Shown piece by piece: positions 1 to 10,182 of a stretch of 64,000 bases of DNA. A model generated the notes under the pieces. It was not told where the DNA came from. It searched no databases and saw only the letters and a program-made list of their open reading frames with translations. Source of the DNA: Leptospira kirschneri serovar Cynopteri str. 3522 CT (lineage in GTDB: Bacteria > Spirochaetota > Leptospiria > Leptospirales > Leptospiraceae). The stretch spans positions 29,724 through 93,723 of the forward strand of contig NZ_AHMN02000017.1 in the NCBI RefSeq assembly GCF_000243695.2, read 5' to 3'. Numbering within the stretch: the first letter of the stretch is position 1; each line of letters opens with the position of its first letter. A program made the translations under genes and the position numbers.

Positions 1-3
1 CAT

Positions 4-110
4 AGTAGTTCCCACATTACTCCACATCTAAACGAATCGATTTTAACTGTGGGAACTCTCACAAATCAAGGATTTACCAGTTGAACTTTGAAAATTGTGG
101 GAACTCATAC
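4..110. repeat. Family A repeat cluster, left edge
   Basis: Three copies of the dispersed GTGGGAACT repeat. AGTAGTTCCCACA is at 4-16 in reverse orientation. TGTGGGAACTCTCACA is at 48-63 and TGTGGGAACTCATAC at 96-110, both forward. The two forward copies are 48 bp apart, and the linker contains GATTTACCAGTTGAACTTTG. The same linker recurs in inverse orientation near 29.6 kb, so repeat plus linker form one composite unit. The bases up to 246 hold no convincing gene; they follow the stop of the leftward sulfatase-like gene. Confidence 0.8.
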
Positions 111-246
111 TTTTAAAAAATTCTTTCTCGTTTTTTTACTTCAAATTCACGTTAATTTATCAAACCAAATCCGTATTTTCAAAACGAGAACGTCTCTATT
201 TTCGTCGGTTAATACAGAATGAATTTTATAAATCGATCGATTTTGC

Positions 247-2235
247 TTACGGTCTCGTATTTGTAGATATTATTTTTTGTAGTTCCATTTCCGAAGGGAA
301 AACTATATTTCGATTTAATAATTCGTAGCTCAGGTTTAAGTAGGCTTTTGCTTTTTTACTCATTTCTTCGCATACGAAAGGGTCTTTGCCACAGAAGTTA
401 TTTTTTTCGCGTGGCGGATTGATGTTGTAGGAAAGGTCTTCTTCTCCGTCAAAAAATCTTAAGTAAAAAAGTTCCCTTTCTATCCACCCAAATAAGTTTC
501 CGTATGCGAAGTAGGCGGTCCTAGTTCTTTCCGGGGCCAATAGGTTTCTACCCATTGCGGAAAAGTAGGCTTTTTTTCCTACAAGTCCTAAAACTGTAGG
601 GATAATATCCAATTGGGAAGCTATAGTTTCGTCTAACGCTGGTTCCACTTTTCCGGGAGCGTATATTAAAAAAGGTACGTTTCTATCTTCATAGTAATCT
701 AAATATCTATGATGAGTATGATCTGCCACAAAAACGAAAATTGTGTTTTTGAAATATCCGGATTTTTCCGCCTGAGTGATAAAGTTGTGAACGGCCCAAT
801 CTGCGTAGTTGTAGACGTTTAAGAAATCGTAGTCTCTTGTAGAAGGACCAAAAATTCTGAATTTTTCCGAAGGGGTTCTATAAGGATAATGAGTGGTTAG
901 TGTTAGAGCCAAACCTAAGATGGGTTTTTTAGAGGTGGAAATCCGTTCATGCAATAATTGTAATACATCTGCGTCGTCGTATCCCCACGCTCCTAGTTTA
1001 AATCTTCCTAATTTTGTGATTTCTTTTTCTCCGAGTACTGTATCAAAACCCCAATGAGGCATTAGGGTGCTTTTATTATCAAAACTCAAATCGCCCCCCG
1101 TCACAAAATACGTGTCGTAACCCATTCTTTTGAATATGTTTCCGATTCCGGAAAAATTTCCTAGAACTTGATGTGTTCTTACTACGGTCAACCCTGGTCG
1201 ATCCGGAATTCCGGTGAGTATCGACATCATTCCGTTAGTCGTTCTTCCTCCCGAAGCGATAAAACGATTATAAAATCTTCCTTTTTTTAAAAGTTGGTTG
1301 AAATACGGAGTGATCTCTTTTCCTTCCACAAGTCCGTTCGAAATGGGATTGATGAATTTTCCGGTCCAGTTTTCCAACATAATCAATACTACGTTAGGTG
1401 GTGTTCCTGGATTGGTTTCTTTTTGAACTCGTAAAATCGGATATTTATCGCTGATGAATTCTGCGCCCGCGTAGGCGGTTTCTTTTCGTACAATTGCAAT
1501 CGCCTCTTGCGTTTCCAACTTGAGGAATTTAGGAATGGACTGGCTTTTTAAATCCATGATGGAAGTAAAAACGCCGTTTAATGCGATGTTGTTCACAAAA
1601 TTGTTTCCGGAAACGATAGCGTTAGTCGCTCTTATGGGTGATTCTTGGATTCCTCCTCGAATTGCAATGATCGTTATGATTGATACGAGTACAATTTGAA
1701 CGGTTGTGGATTTCCAGGATTCCTTTTGATAACGGTACGGATTGTATTTGAGAAATAACCAAGTAGATAATGGAAGAAAGATGAGTAGAAATATAACTCC
1801 TATTATAAAAGTGATCGTATTTTGTTCTAATGCGGATTTAAGAATCACACCTAAATCTTTTCCTAGAAATACAAATCCTTCATAACCTATATGTTTATTT
1901 GCGTTTTCAAAATAGATGATGTCTGCTATCAGATGCGCTATCATCCAAATCCCTAAAAGTAGAGGTGTGTATCCCCAGAAAAAACGGTACAACTTAAATC
2001 GATTGAAATAAGGTAATACGGAGAGAAATGCAAATAATCCGAGTGTCATTCCGATTACTACTAGATCAAAACGAAAACCTAATAGAAACGCGTATGTCAA
2101 TTCTTGGAAAGGAACTCCTTGAAGTCTATAAGAGTAGACCGAAAGAAACGCGATCTTATAAACTAGAAGTATAAGTGCGAAGTAGAGAACATAACCTAAG
2201 ATAAGTTTAAAGCGGGATGGTAAACGTTGAAACAT
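247..2235 (-). CDS. LtaS/MdoB-like phosphoglycerol transferase (sulfatase-fold membrane protein)
   Basis: A 662-residue protein. Five hydrophobic segments lie in roughly the first 200 residues (about 9-35, 45-75, 85-108, 140-165, 178-195). An extracytoplasmic alkaline-phosphatase/sulfatase domain follows. Visible catalytic features are the metal-binding Glu in VVLIMLENW (E288), the presumed Thr nucleophile in GGRTTNGMMS (about T332), and the Asp-His pair in VADHTHHR. This matches the LTA synthase/OpgB family, which transfers phosphoglycerol or phosphoethanolamine head groups outside the inner membrane. Leptospira makes no teichoic acid, so the acceptor is unknown; lipid A, a glycan or an osmoregulated glucan are possible by inference. 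It is monocistronic, read leftward, and starts at ATG 2235. Confidence 0.85.
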   Translation of the reverse strand: MFQRLPSRFKLILGYVLYFALILLVYKIAFLSVYSYRLQGVPFQELTYAFLLGFRFDLVVIGMTLGLFAFLSVLPYFNRFKLYRFFWGYTPLLLGIWMIAHLIADIIYFENANKHIGYEGFVFLGKDLGVILKSALEQNTITFIIGVIFLLIFLPLSTWLFLKYNPYRYQKESWKSTTVQIVLVSIITIIAIRGGIQESPIRATNAIVSGNNFVNNIALNGVFTSIMDLKSQSIPKFLKLETQEAIAIVRKETAYAGAEFISDKYPILRVQKETNPGTPPNVVLIMLENWTGKFINPISNGLVEGKEITPYFNQLLKKGRFYNRFIASGGRTTNGMMSILTGIPDRPGLTVVRTHQVLGNFSGIGNIFKRMGYDTYFVTGGDLSFDNKSTLMPHWGFDTVLGEKEITKLGRFKLGAWGYDDADVLQLLHERISTSKKPILGLALTLTTHYPYRTPSEKFRIFGPSTRDYDFLNVYNYADWAVHNFITQAEKSGYFKNTIFVFVADHTHHRYLDYYEDRNVPFLIYAPGKVEPALDETIASQLDIIPTVLGLVGKKAYFSAMGRNLLAPERTRTAYFAYGNLFGWIERELFYLRFFDGEEDLSYNINPPREKNNFCGKDPFVCEEMSKKAKAYLNLSYELLNRNIVFPSEMELQKIISTNTRP

Positions 2236-2390
2236 TCTAACTCTTTTTTAAATAGGATAGGAATTGAAAATTTAAATTCTCAAAAACTATACTAGGCTGA
2301 AATAAAGCCGAAGGCTCAAGTCAAAAATAATTAAAAATTAGGTTATCACAGAAGCAAAACTCTAAGATCTAAATGAATGTTTCTATTACT

Positions 2391-2411
2391 GATCTCTATA
2401 AAATTGAGCAC
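2391..2411 (+). repeat. Family B repeat copy
   Basis: GATCTCTATAAAATTGAGCA matches the family B core (ATCTCTATAAAATTGAGTAC) seen at 18.2, 18.5, 53.8, 54.9 and 61 kb. It lies in the 885-bp gene-free stretch 2236-3120 between the divergent sulfatase-like gene and tetR. Confidence 0.75.
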
Positions 2412-2519
2412 TTAATGTTTATCTAAGGATCGGATTCAGGGAGTTCGTTGCACTTGAGTTTTTATTTGCCCCGGTTTTCTTTCTCTAAATTCACAGGATT
2501 AAAGTGTAAACTATTCAAT

Positions 2520-2623
2520 AACGTGAGCAGGGCGTAAGAAAATAAAAAAGAATTTTCTAAAAGTAGTAGTTCCTACAATTTTAGAATTGGTTCGTAAAAT
2601 CGTGGTTTGTGAGAGTTCCCACA
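2520..2623 (-). repeat. Family A repeat pair with AACGTGAG flank
   Basis: GTAGTAGTTCCTACA (2563-2577) and TGTGAGAGTTCCCACA (2608-2623) are direct copies whose AGTTCC cores are 46 bp apart. Just upstream (about 2520) is AACGTGAGCAGGGCGTAAGA followed by GAATTTTCTAAAAG. Inverse versions of this flank occur after family A copies near 110-165, 29.5 and 43.35 kb. The flank therefore belongs to the repeat unit. Confidence 0.75.
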
Positions 2624-2672
2624 CTTGAATAACGAAGATTTAATTGTTATAAGCTTCTATTTTATAAATTGT

Positions 2673-2765
2673 GTTAGTTCCCACATTGAAAGAATCAATC
2701 TGTAAAGTTCAGATTTCAGCTTTTTTCAGAATCATTGGTTCCTTACTATGAGGAACCACGTAAGG
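2673..2765. repeat. Longer family A element ending in a GGTTCC hairpin
   Basis: GTTAGTTCCCACA (2673-2685) opens a stretch of about 70 bp running through AGATTTCAGCTTTTTTCAGA to GGTTCCTTAC. A very similar stretch lies at 18771-18845, and an inverted one at 29335-29402. Here the end forms a perfect 7-bp inverted repeat, GGTTCCT (2737-2743) and AGGAACC (2751-2757). The remaining bases 2766-3070 are AT-rich and show nothing recognisable. Confidence 0.7.
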
Positions 2766-3074
2766 TTTAGGTAGATTTAAGAAAGATTGAAAATTTTCAA
2801 TACAAAGTAAAAGCGAAACTTAGATTTTGCAATCAGTAGTTTAAATTCTGAGAGTATTGTATTATGAATCGTATGATTTAAATGAGTTTGTCATATCCAA
2901 CTAAAAGGTTTTCTGAGGATTTTTGATCCGATTGTTATTTGAGATTTTATTGTTGGCTGTAAAACTGGTTGGGTTTAAAAGTGATCTGTTTTTCAAAAAT
3001 TCAATAATGTAAAAATAATACCTTTCTTGTTCGTGACCGGTTCCCGTTGTCTAAAAATTTAAAAAATTTGAATC

Positions 3075-3104
3075 TTGACAAATTTACTTGTGCAAAATTA
3101 TAAG
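3075..3104 (+). promoter_or_regulatory. Sigma-70-type promoter of the tetR efflux operon
   Basis: A perfect -35 TTGACA (3075-3080) is followed, after a 17-18 bp spacer, by TTATAA/TATAAG (3098-3104) as the -10. The expected start point falls near 3110-3112, inside the operator palindrome and only about 10 nt before the tetR ATG at 3121. The box assignment is read directly from sequence; the start point is inferred from spacing. Confidence 0.7.
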
Positions 3105-3119
3105 TGAGTGATCACTCAC
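3104..3119. promoter_or_regulatory. Perfect 16-bp operator palindrome, probable TetR binding site
   Basis: GTGAGTGA followed directly by its reverse complement TCACTCAC. It touches the -10 box and ends one base before the tetR ATG. TetR-family regulators typically bind such palindromes over their own promoter, and TGAGTGA/TCACTCA half-sites are common in the family. The position predicts negative autoregulation of the whole efflux operon, released by an unknown ligand. Confidence 0.75.
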
Positions 3120-3120
3120 C

Positions 3121-3876
3121 ATGGACTCACCAAATCAAGAAATGCATGAAAGTATCGAGCTGGATTCAAACTGGCCCGAAGGACAAAAGAAAATCTTTTT
3201 GGCGGCGATTGAAATTTTCGCCCAAAAAGGTTTTTCCGCAGCGACCACGATAGAAATTTCTAAAAAGGCAGGCGTCGCGGAAGGACTGATTTTTAAACAC
3301 TTTAAGAGTAAAAAGGAACTTCTTTTAAGATTGGTTTCCCCTATTTTAGAAAAGTTTTTTGCACCTCTTACTCTCAGAAGACTACAGACAATGGTCTTTT
3401 CACAGAAGTTCACTTCTCTCGAACAATTTTTAACAGCCGTCTTTGAAGAGAGAATCGGTTTTGTTCGGAGTAATAAAAATCTGATGCGAATTATTCTTCA
3501 AGAAGCCTTTGTCACTCTGGAAGTTCGAAGTCTTTTAGAACGAGTCTTTAGACAAAGATTGGCTCCTTTGATTCAAGAACATCTAAAAAAATTTCAAGAC
3601 GCAGGAATGATCTCCAAAGAAATTCCGATCAATAGTGCATTTCGTTTGGTTGCGGTCAATCTTGCGGGATTTGTTTTACTTACAGAAATTTTTTATCCAC
3701 CTAAACCAGAAGACGGTTGGGACCAAGAAGCAGAATTAAAAAAAACGATCGAGTTTATTGCAAGAGGACTGGCCCCTAAAATACAAGAAGCTCCGGTCTT
3801 AAAACCCCAGCCTAAGAAAAAACAAACCGTTCGTAAAACTGCGACAAAGGTGAAAAAGAAAAAGAAGAGATCTTAA
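3121..3876 (+). CDS. TetR-family transcriptional regulator
   Basis: 251 residues. The N-terminal helix-turn-helix of TetR type lies at about residues 20-68 (FAQKGFSAATTIEISKKAG, then GLIFKHFKSKKELL). A helical ligand-binding domain follows to about residue 220. The C terminus is unusual: from about 225 it becomes a Pro/Lys-rich tail ending KVKKKKKRS. It is the first gene of an operon with an HlyD-like adaptor and an ABC permease/ATPase pair, so it probably controls export of a toxic or signalling compound. The start at 3121 has no Shine-Dalgarno sequence; the palindromic operator directly abuts it, so the mRNA is probably almost leaderless. Confidence 0.9.
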   Translation: MDSPNQEMHESIELDSNWPEGQKKIFLAAIEIFAQKGFSAATTIEISKKAGVAEGLIFKHFKSKKELLLRLVSPILEKFFAPLTLRRLQTMVFSQKFTSLEQFLTAVFEERIGFVRSNKNLMRIILQEAFVTLEVRSLLERVFRQRLAPLIQEHLKKFQDAGMISKEIPINSAFRLVAVNLAGFVLLTEIFYPPKPEDGWDQEAELKKTIEFIARGLAPKIQEAPVLKPQPKKKQTVRKTATKVKKKKKRS

Positions 3877-3906
3877 AATCGCAATCGATTTTGATCAGGA
3901 GTTTTT

Positions 3907-4721
3907 ATGAATGTTTTCATCAATAAAGTAAAATATTGGTTTGCAGTCTATAGATCTCTACGTCTTGTGTTTCGGATTCTTTTGCCTCTAATTCCGTTTT
4001 TAATTTTGTTTTTATTTTTATCCATGAAAGACAAAAAGAAAGTAGAGGATGTGGCGGTTATCGGTCCGATTACGGAAAAAGCCTACGGACTCGGAACCGC
4101 TCATTCTTTGGATACGTTTCGATTTAGAGTCGGAGTTCCTACTAAAATTACAAAGGTATTTGTTTTAGAAGGAGATGAAGTTGTTTCGGGCCAGGGGTTA
4201 CTTCAGTTAGAAGGGGCTACGATCGTTCGTTCTCCGATTCATGGAATCGTTTCCGAGGTCGGTTATCACGAAGGAGAAGTCGCGTTTCAAAATTTTCTAG
4301 CGATTGAAGTTTTAGGAATTGGTTCTAAATATCTAATCGTTGCTCTTGACGAACAAATTCTTCTTTCGATTCGTAAAGATCAAAACGCGTTGATTCGTTT
4401 TGAAGGAAAGCCGAACGAGATAATTCAAGGAAGGGTTCGAGGAACTTTTTCCCACGCGGGACAATTTTTTGCAAGGATCGAAGTGGCTCATTTCCCCGAA
4501 GGAGTTCTGCCTGGAATGACCGCAGACGTTGCGATAGAAATCGGCAAAAAAGAAAATGTGGTTCTGATTCCTAGAAAATACGAAAAGAAACAGAAAGTTA
4601 TAATATTCAGAAATGGTAAATCCATTTCGGTTTCCTTTAAACCGGGATTAAAATCGGAACAGTTTGTAGAGGTAAAAGACGGAGACATACAAGTTGGGGA
4701 TAAACTTTCGGAGGTCCCGTA

Positions 4722-4722
<1 letters not shown>
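3907..4722 (+). CDS. HlyD/MacA-like membrane fusion protein (efflux adaptor)
   Basis: 271 residues. A short cytoplasmic N terminus leads into one transmembrane segment at about residues 20-40. A periplasmic part follows with a biotinyl-lipoyl-like motif pair (VFVLEGDEVVSGQGLLQLEGA and SPIHGIVSEVGYHEGE). The beta-barrel region contains GVLPGMTADVAIEI. These are marks of periplasmic adaptors working with MacB-type or RND pumps. It is small for the family and lacks a long coiled-coil hairpin. An AGGAG ribosome site lies 6 nt before ATG 3907. It overlaps the permease start by one base (TAATG), implying translational coupling. Confidence 0.85.
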
Positions 4723-5960
<1,238 letters not shown>

Positions 5961-5961
5961 G

Positions 5962-6678
5962 ATGCAAGCCGTAAATGATTCCGGAATTTCTGTAAGCGAT
6001 CTTAGAAAAACTTTCGGTAATTCCGAAATTATCAAAGGTGTTACACTTGATATAGAGGACGGAGATTACGTTTCTCTTACTGGAAAATCCGGTTCCGGAA
6101 AAAGTACTCTATTGTATATGATCAGTTCTTTAGATCCTCCTAGTTCCGGAATGATCAAAATAGACGGAAAAAATATTTATAGAATGAATGAAGAGGAGAT
6201 CCACGAGTTTAGAAATAAAAGAATGGGTTTTATATTCCAATTTCATTATCTATTACCTGAATTTACTGCGATCGAAAACGTATTGATGCCTGCAAGAAAA
6301 GCGGGACTTTTAAAAGAATATCAGAGTTATGCGGAACATCTTTTAGAAGAATTTGATTTAAAAGATCGGATGAATTATAGGATCAATCGTCTGTCTGGAG
6401 GTCAGGCGCAGAGAGTGGCAATTGCGCGCGCGCTTGTGATGAATCCTAAATATATTTTTGCGGATGAACCAACCGGCGCCTTGGATTCTGCAAATACAAA
6501 AGTAGTTATGAATATTCTGGAAAAGGTAAATCGGGAAACCAAAACCACCATCCTTGTAGTAACTCATGATCCCGACTTTGCCTCTAAAACCAAAAGACAA
6601 ATTCATCTTGTGGACGGAAGGGTTGTTTCATTAAAAGAGTTTGAAACGATCAAAAAAAGTACGAAAACGGTGCATTGA
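5962..6678 (+). CDS. ABC transporter ATP-binding protein, MacB/LolD type
   Basis: 238 residues from ATG 5962. This start is preferred over an upstream in-frame start at 5893 because GGAGA lies 5 nt before it and it begins one base after the permease stop. Walker A is GKSGSGKST, the signature is [15 protein letters not shown], Walker B is [12 protein letters not shown], and the H-loop is VVTHD. It powers the FtsX-type permease encoded just upstream. The operon has no outer-membrane channel, so a TolC-like partner would have to come from elsewhere. Confidence 0.9.
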   Translation: MQAVNDSGISVSDLRKTFGNSEIIKGVTLDIEDGDYVSLTGKSGSGKSTLLYMISSLDPPSSGMIKIDGKNIYRMNEEEIHEFRNKRMGFIFQFHYLLPEFTAIENVLMPARKAGLLKEYQSYAEHLLEEFDLKDRMNYRINRLSGGQAQRVAIARALVMNPKYIFADEPTGALDSANTKVVMNILEKVNRETKTTILVVTHDPDFASKTKRQIHLVDGRVVSLKEFETIKKSTKTVH

Positions 6679-6740
6679 ATCCTGAAGTGGAAAAAATTTT
6701 CAGATAGGCTTTCTAAGTCTAACTTTTGATTCTATGTTTT

Positions 6741-7958
6741 ATGCGTTGGAATTTTCCAAAGTTTAAAGCGGGTTTGCCCAGAAGGTGGGAATATATACTT
6801 CCGACCGGATCTTTCAAAGAAACCGATCGAATCTCTAAAAAAATTATTTCCAATTCTTATCTTCCAAAAACTCAGATTCCGTTTTTGAAAACTCAACACG
6901 GAAAAATTTTGCTCGAAAACGCCAACTTCAGACAAGCGCTTGAACTTTTAGTGAGAATTCCTTGGGTGAGAGATTTTAGATTGAATTTGGGAATGTTTCC
7001 GTTTAAAAGATCTTTTACCTTTGAAGGGTTTGAGGATGCTTTAAGAAAATCGAATATTCTTCCAAAAGAGTGGGGGCTTCGATTTCGTTCACAAGTCAAA
7101 GGGCAAAACAAATGTACTTCTAGCGATTTACAGACGTTTTGGGAATCAAGTATTCCATTGTCTTCCGGAATCAAAACGACTGAACTCAGCGCTCTTCTTG
7201 TAGAAGACGAAATCGTTTTGAATCTAAGCCTTTCGGGAGAACCTCTCAATCAAAGGGGAAATTTTATACCTCTTTCTAAATCGGCTCCGATTCGGGAAGA
7301 TCTTGCCAGATTTATAATACAAAAAATGCATTCTATTCTTCCAGATCCGAATGGGATTTTTGTTCCGTTTGCCGGAACTGGGACTTTTGTTCGTGAGGCT
7401 GTGGATTCTATTTTAGGAATTAGTTTTACTCATTATGTTAGAAGTTATTTATTTCAGGATATGGAAGAATTTCCAAGCGCGACCTGGGATTTTTTAAAAA
7501 AGAAAACTCTAAAGAATTCTTTGGAAAATCCGATCGGAATCTGGTGGAACGAGCTGGAAGATGAAATTTTTGAATATTCTAAAAATAGAATAAACCTATA
7601 TCAAGATTTTTTAAATAACTTAGGATTTTCTGGTTCTTTTCGTTTTATCCAGGATAAAGGTGACTTTTTTAGCTTTTCTGCCGAAGATATTTGGAACGCT
7701 TCCGGAAGATGTAGACGAGTCTGGATGTTGTTGAATCCTCCGTATGGACTTAGATTAGAAAAAGGTTATTCGATTGGATTTTATAAAAAATTGGGAGAAA
7801 GGCTCAAACATTGGTGGAAACTTCCCTGTGAACTGAGCGGTTTGATACTTTGTCCGAATGAGGATTGTTGGTCCGTCCTGATTCGCAATATAGGAATTAA
7901 GACGGATACGATTCATGTAACTCATGGCGGTTTGGATCTTAGGGTCGTTTATTTTTGA
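6741..7958 (+). CDS. Putative class I SAM-dependent RNA methylase (THUMP/RlmL-like)
   Basis: About 405 residues from ATG 6741; a TTG at 6726 is the alternative, and neither has a clear ribosome site. The C-terminal half carries a methylase pattern: the SAM-binding loop-like FVPFAGTGTFVREAVD near residue 215, and the catalytic LLNPPYGLRLE near 335. N/DPPY motifs belong to amino-methyltransferases acting on adenine or guanine in RNA or DNA, and the arrangement fits the RlmL/THUMP group. The N terminus may be a divergent THUMP-like RNA-binding region. The substrate cannot be told from sequence. It follows the efflux operon by about 60 bp and may be co-transcribed. Confidence 0.65.
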   Translation: MRWNFPKFKAGLPRRWEYILPTGSFKETDRISKKIISNSYLPKTQIPFLKTQHGKILLENANFRQALELLVRIPWVRDFRLNLGMFPFKRSFTFEGFEDALRKSNILPKEWGLRFRSQVKGQNKCTSSDLQTFWESSIPLSSGIKTTELSALLVEDEIVLNLSLSGEPLNQRGNFIPLSKSAPIREDLARFIIQKMHSILPDPNGIFVPFAGTGTFVREAVDSILGISFTHYVRSYLFQDMEEFPSATWDFLKKKTLKNSLENPIGIWWNELEDEIFEYSKNRINLYQDFLNNLGFSGSFRFIQDKGDFFSFSAEDIWNASGRCRRVWMLLNPPYGLRLEKGYSIGFYKKLGERLKHWWKLPCELSGLILCPNEDCWSVLIRNIGIKTDTIHVTHGGLDLRVVYF

Positions 7959-8149
7959 AGGCCTTGATTTATTATAAAAAGAATTTCTAAGTAAATGAAT
8001 ATTATAGTTGTTGAAAATCAATTTTCTTTTGTTTCTTATCCATTTTAAATGAACGGATAATTCCGTTTTGCTAACGTAGATGATACTATCAAGTTATCCA
8101 AAAAAAATCAGAATGTGTTTTTGTAATAAAAATTTTATATACTACCGGG

Positions 8150-8166
8150 CTCTATAAAATTGAGCG
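8150..8166 (+). repeat. Family B repeat copy
   Basis: CTCTATAAAATTGAGC lies in the 288-bp gap 7959-8246, between the convergent methylase-like and prepilin peptidase genes. The rest of the gap is AT-rich with no gene seen. Confidence 0.65.
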
Positions 8167-8246
8167 CCATAAATATTGGGCACAAAATCCTATTTTTATT
8201 TTGGAACAAAATATTATGTATTTTTAATGTAAATTTGAGTAAAAGA

Positions 8247-9098
8247 TCAATCAGGATTTGAATATTCTGAAAATAAGGTAAACGGGGCCAGATCAGATTC
8301 AAAAAAAACTCTACTCAAAAAAGTAAAAAACAATCCTATTCCAAAATACAATCCCATCGGAATCGGAGTTTTACGGATACTTTTCCCTCTTTCTCTGAGA
8401 ATGATTGTGAACAAGACGGCAGGAATATAAGAAGCGTTTAAAAAAAACATCCACCAAGGATGGCCTGCAAGAAATGCGTAAACGGGTGCAAATAAAACGT
8501 CCCCGAATCCAATCCCTCCTGGAAAGAAAAAAAATAAAATCAAAAACGTGACAAAAAAACCACCTAACACAAATAAATCGTTTAGGCCCGGAAGTTTACC
8601 GTCCAAAAGAAAAATGGAGATGACTCCAAAACATAAAATCCAGGGAAGATTTTCATAATCTAAGGAAAAATGGAACGCATCCGTCAAACAAGAGATCAGA
8701 AGATGCCCACATAAAAAAAGAAATGTAAAACTAAATGGAACATTTTTTGTTATGATAAAACAAAAAACAAAAATACAAACGAATAAAAATTCGATCAAAG
8801 GAAACAAAACGTAAATTTTTTTATTACAATACTTGCATATACCTTTGGAGATAAAAAAACCGATTATTGGAAACAGCTCCGGATAACGTATTTTTTTACC
8901 ACAGTGGTCGCAGGAACTTGGTCTGGTGAGGATGTACTTCCATTTTTCGAAAGGTGAAAATAACTTCCTTACTTTTCCATAATAGGTTTCTAATATTCTA
9001 AAACCTAAAGTAACATAAAAACTTCCTAGGGAAGCCGCTCCTAAACTTCCGAAACAGAGGATTACCCAAAAGGAAAAAGAATCAGGCGAGATCAACAA
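8247..9098 (-). CDS. Prepilin peptidase (A24 family, PilD/GspO-like)
   Basis: 283 residues, very hydrophobic with about eight membrane segments. Two zinc-type CxxC pairs occur in the first cytoplasmic loop (C63/C66 in SSCDHCGKK, C88/C91 in GICKYCNKK). The catalytic aspartates of this family are visible at D140 (LTD) and D200 (GFGD). The enzyme cleaves the leader from type IV prepilins or type II secretion pseudopilins and N-methylates the new end. It starts at TTG 9098 and overlaps the end of the upstream aminotransferase by 17 bp, so the pair is co-transcribed. No pilus or secretion genes are nearby. Confidence 0.9.
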   Translation of the reverse strand: MLISPDSFSFWVILCFGSLGAASLGSFYVTLGFRILETYYGKVRKLFSPFEKWKYILTRPSSCDHCGKKIRYPELFPIIGFFISKGICKYCNKKIYVLFPLIEFLFVCIFVFCFIITKNVPFSFTFLFLCGHLLISCLTDAFHFSLDYENLPWILCFGVISIFLLDGKLPGLNDLFVLGGFFVTFLILFFFFPGGIGFGDVLFAPVYAFLAGHPWWMFFLNASYIPAVLFTIILRERGKSIRKTPIPMGLYFGIGLFFTFLSRVFFESDLAPFTLFSEYSNPD

Positions 9099-10182
9099 GC
9101 GCCGAGATTCCCCGTTTTAGATTTTCCCATTCGGATGCAAAACTGATTCGGATGTAATTTTTAGAACTGGTGAAAATATATCCAGGAACTAAAATCAATT
9201 CTTTCTCTTTAACCGCTTTTAGGATAAAGTCTTCGTCCTTTTCTTTGATTTTAATGAAAAAGTAGAATGCGCCTTCACTTTTTGTAATTTCGTAATGACC
9301 TTTCAAAGATTCAAAAACAAAGTCTCTTTTTTCTTTGTAATCTGTAATGTAAGAACTCATATCGGTTTTAAGTGCTTCGATACCCATCCATTGAGTTACA
9401 GAAGGAGCGCATACAAGAGTATATTGTTGTAAAGTAGTTAAGGTTTTTGTAATAGGTTCTGGAGCCAGTATGGATGCTAGACGAAGTCCGGTCATACTAT
9501 ATGTTTTAGAAAAACCTGAAAGTGTGATCGTCTTTTCATAAAAAGAACCAACCGAAATAAATTTTTTATCGTAGTCGAATTTTTCGTAGATCTCATCCGA
9601 AATCAGATAAGCTCCCGTTTTTTCGGCAAGTTCAGCGAGAGCTTCCAGTTGTTTTTTAGAAAGAATTTTTCCAGTAGGATTAGAAGGAGAAGAATAGATA
9701 ATGATCTTAAGTTTTTTATTTACAAATTCCTTTAACTCTTCCGGTTCGAAGGACTCGTGAATCGAATTCATCTTACCTCCGTAAATTTTAATGTAGGCCG
9801 GATACATCAAAAAGTGAGGAGTTACTACCAAACATTCGTCACCTTCGTTTAACAAAGCGTTGAATAAAAGAAGAAATGCAGAACTGATTCCAGATGTGAC
9901 TAAAATCCTTTCTGGTTTTGCGTAGGAAATTCCGTTTTCATTTTTGTATTTTTCAGAAAGTGCACTTTTTAATTCAGGAATTCCTCCGGTAAGAGTGTAG
10001 GCGGTTTTACCTTCTTTCAAAGCTTTAGATCCGGCTTCTATAATATTCGAAGGACAGGGAAAATGGGGTTGTCCGATGGAAAGGTTGATCGGATTTTTCA
10101 GCGTTCCAGCAAGTTCAAAAGCTTTGCGAATTGCGGAAGTATCTAAACCTTGGATACGATTGGCTAAAACATATTCTAACAT
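9082..10182 (-). CDS. PLP-dependent aminotransferase, class I/II (AspC-like)
   Basis: 366 residues from ATG 10182; an upstream TTG at 10221 would add 13 residues. It shows the fold-type I pattern: INLSIGQPHFPCP near the N terminus, TSGISSAFLLLF for cofactor phosphate binding, SSPSNPTGKI, SDEIYEKFDY, and the PLP lysine in TLSGFSKTYSMTGLRLA. Such enzymes move the amino group of aspartate, alanine or aromatic amino acids to a keto acid; the donor cannot be assigned here. It overlaps the prepilin peptidase gene by 17 bp at its 3-prime end. Confidence 0.88.
   Translation of the reverse strand: MLEYVLANRIQGLDTSAIRKAFELAGTLKNPINLSIGQPHFPCPSNIIEAGSKALKEGKTAYTLTGGIPELKSALSEKYKNENGISYAKPERILVTSGISSAFLLLFNALLNEGDECLVVTPHFLMYPAYIKIYGGKMNSIHESFEPEELKEFVNKKLKIIIYSSPSNPTGKILSKKQLEALAELAEKTGAYLISDEIYEKFDYDKKFISVGSFYEKTITLSGFSKTYSMTGLRLASILAPEPITKTLTTLQQYTLVCAPSVTQWMGIEALKTDMSSYITDYKEKRDFVFESLKGHYEITKSEGAFYFFIKIKEKDEDFILKAVKEKELILVPGYIFTSSKNYIRISFASEWENLKRGISALVDLA

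Noticed and set aside
48..110. Possible CRISPR array because of repeats spaced 46-48 bp
   Set aside because: Only two direct copies per locus, the repeat varies, the linkers are similar to each other instead of unique, and no cas genes are present.
95..328. 77-codon frame on the plus strand at the left edge
   Set aside because: It starts in a family A repeat, overlaps the 3-prime end of the sulfatase-like gene, and has the Phe/Lys/Ser-rich composition of spurious AT-rich frames.
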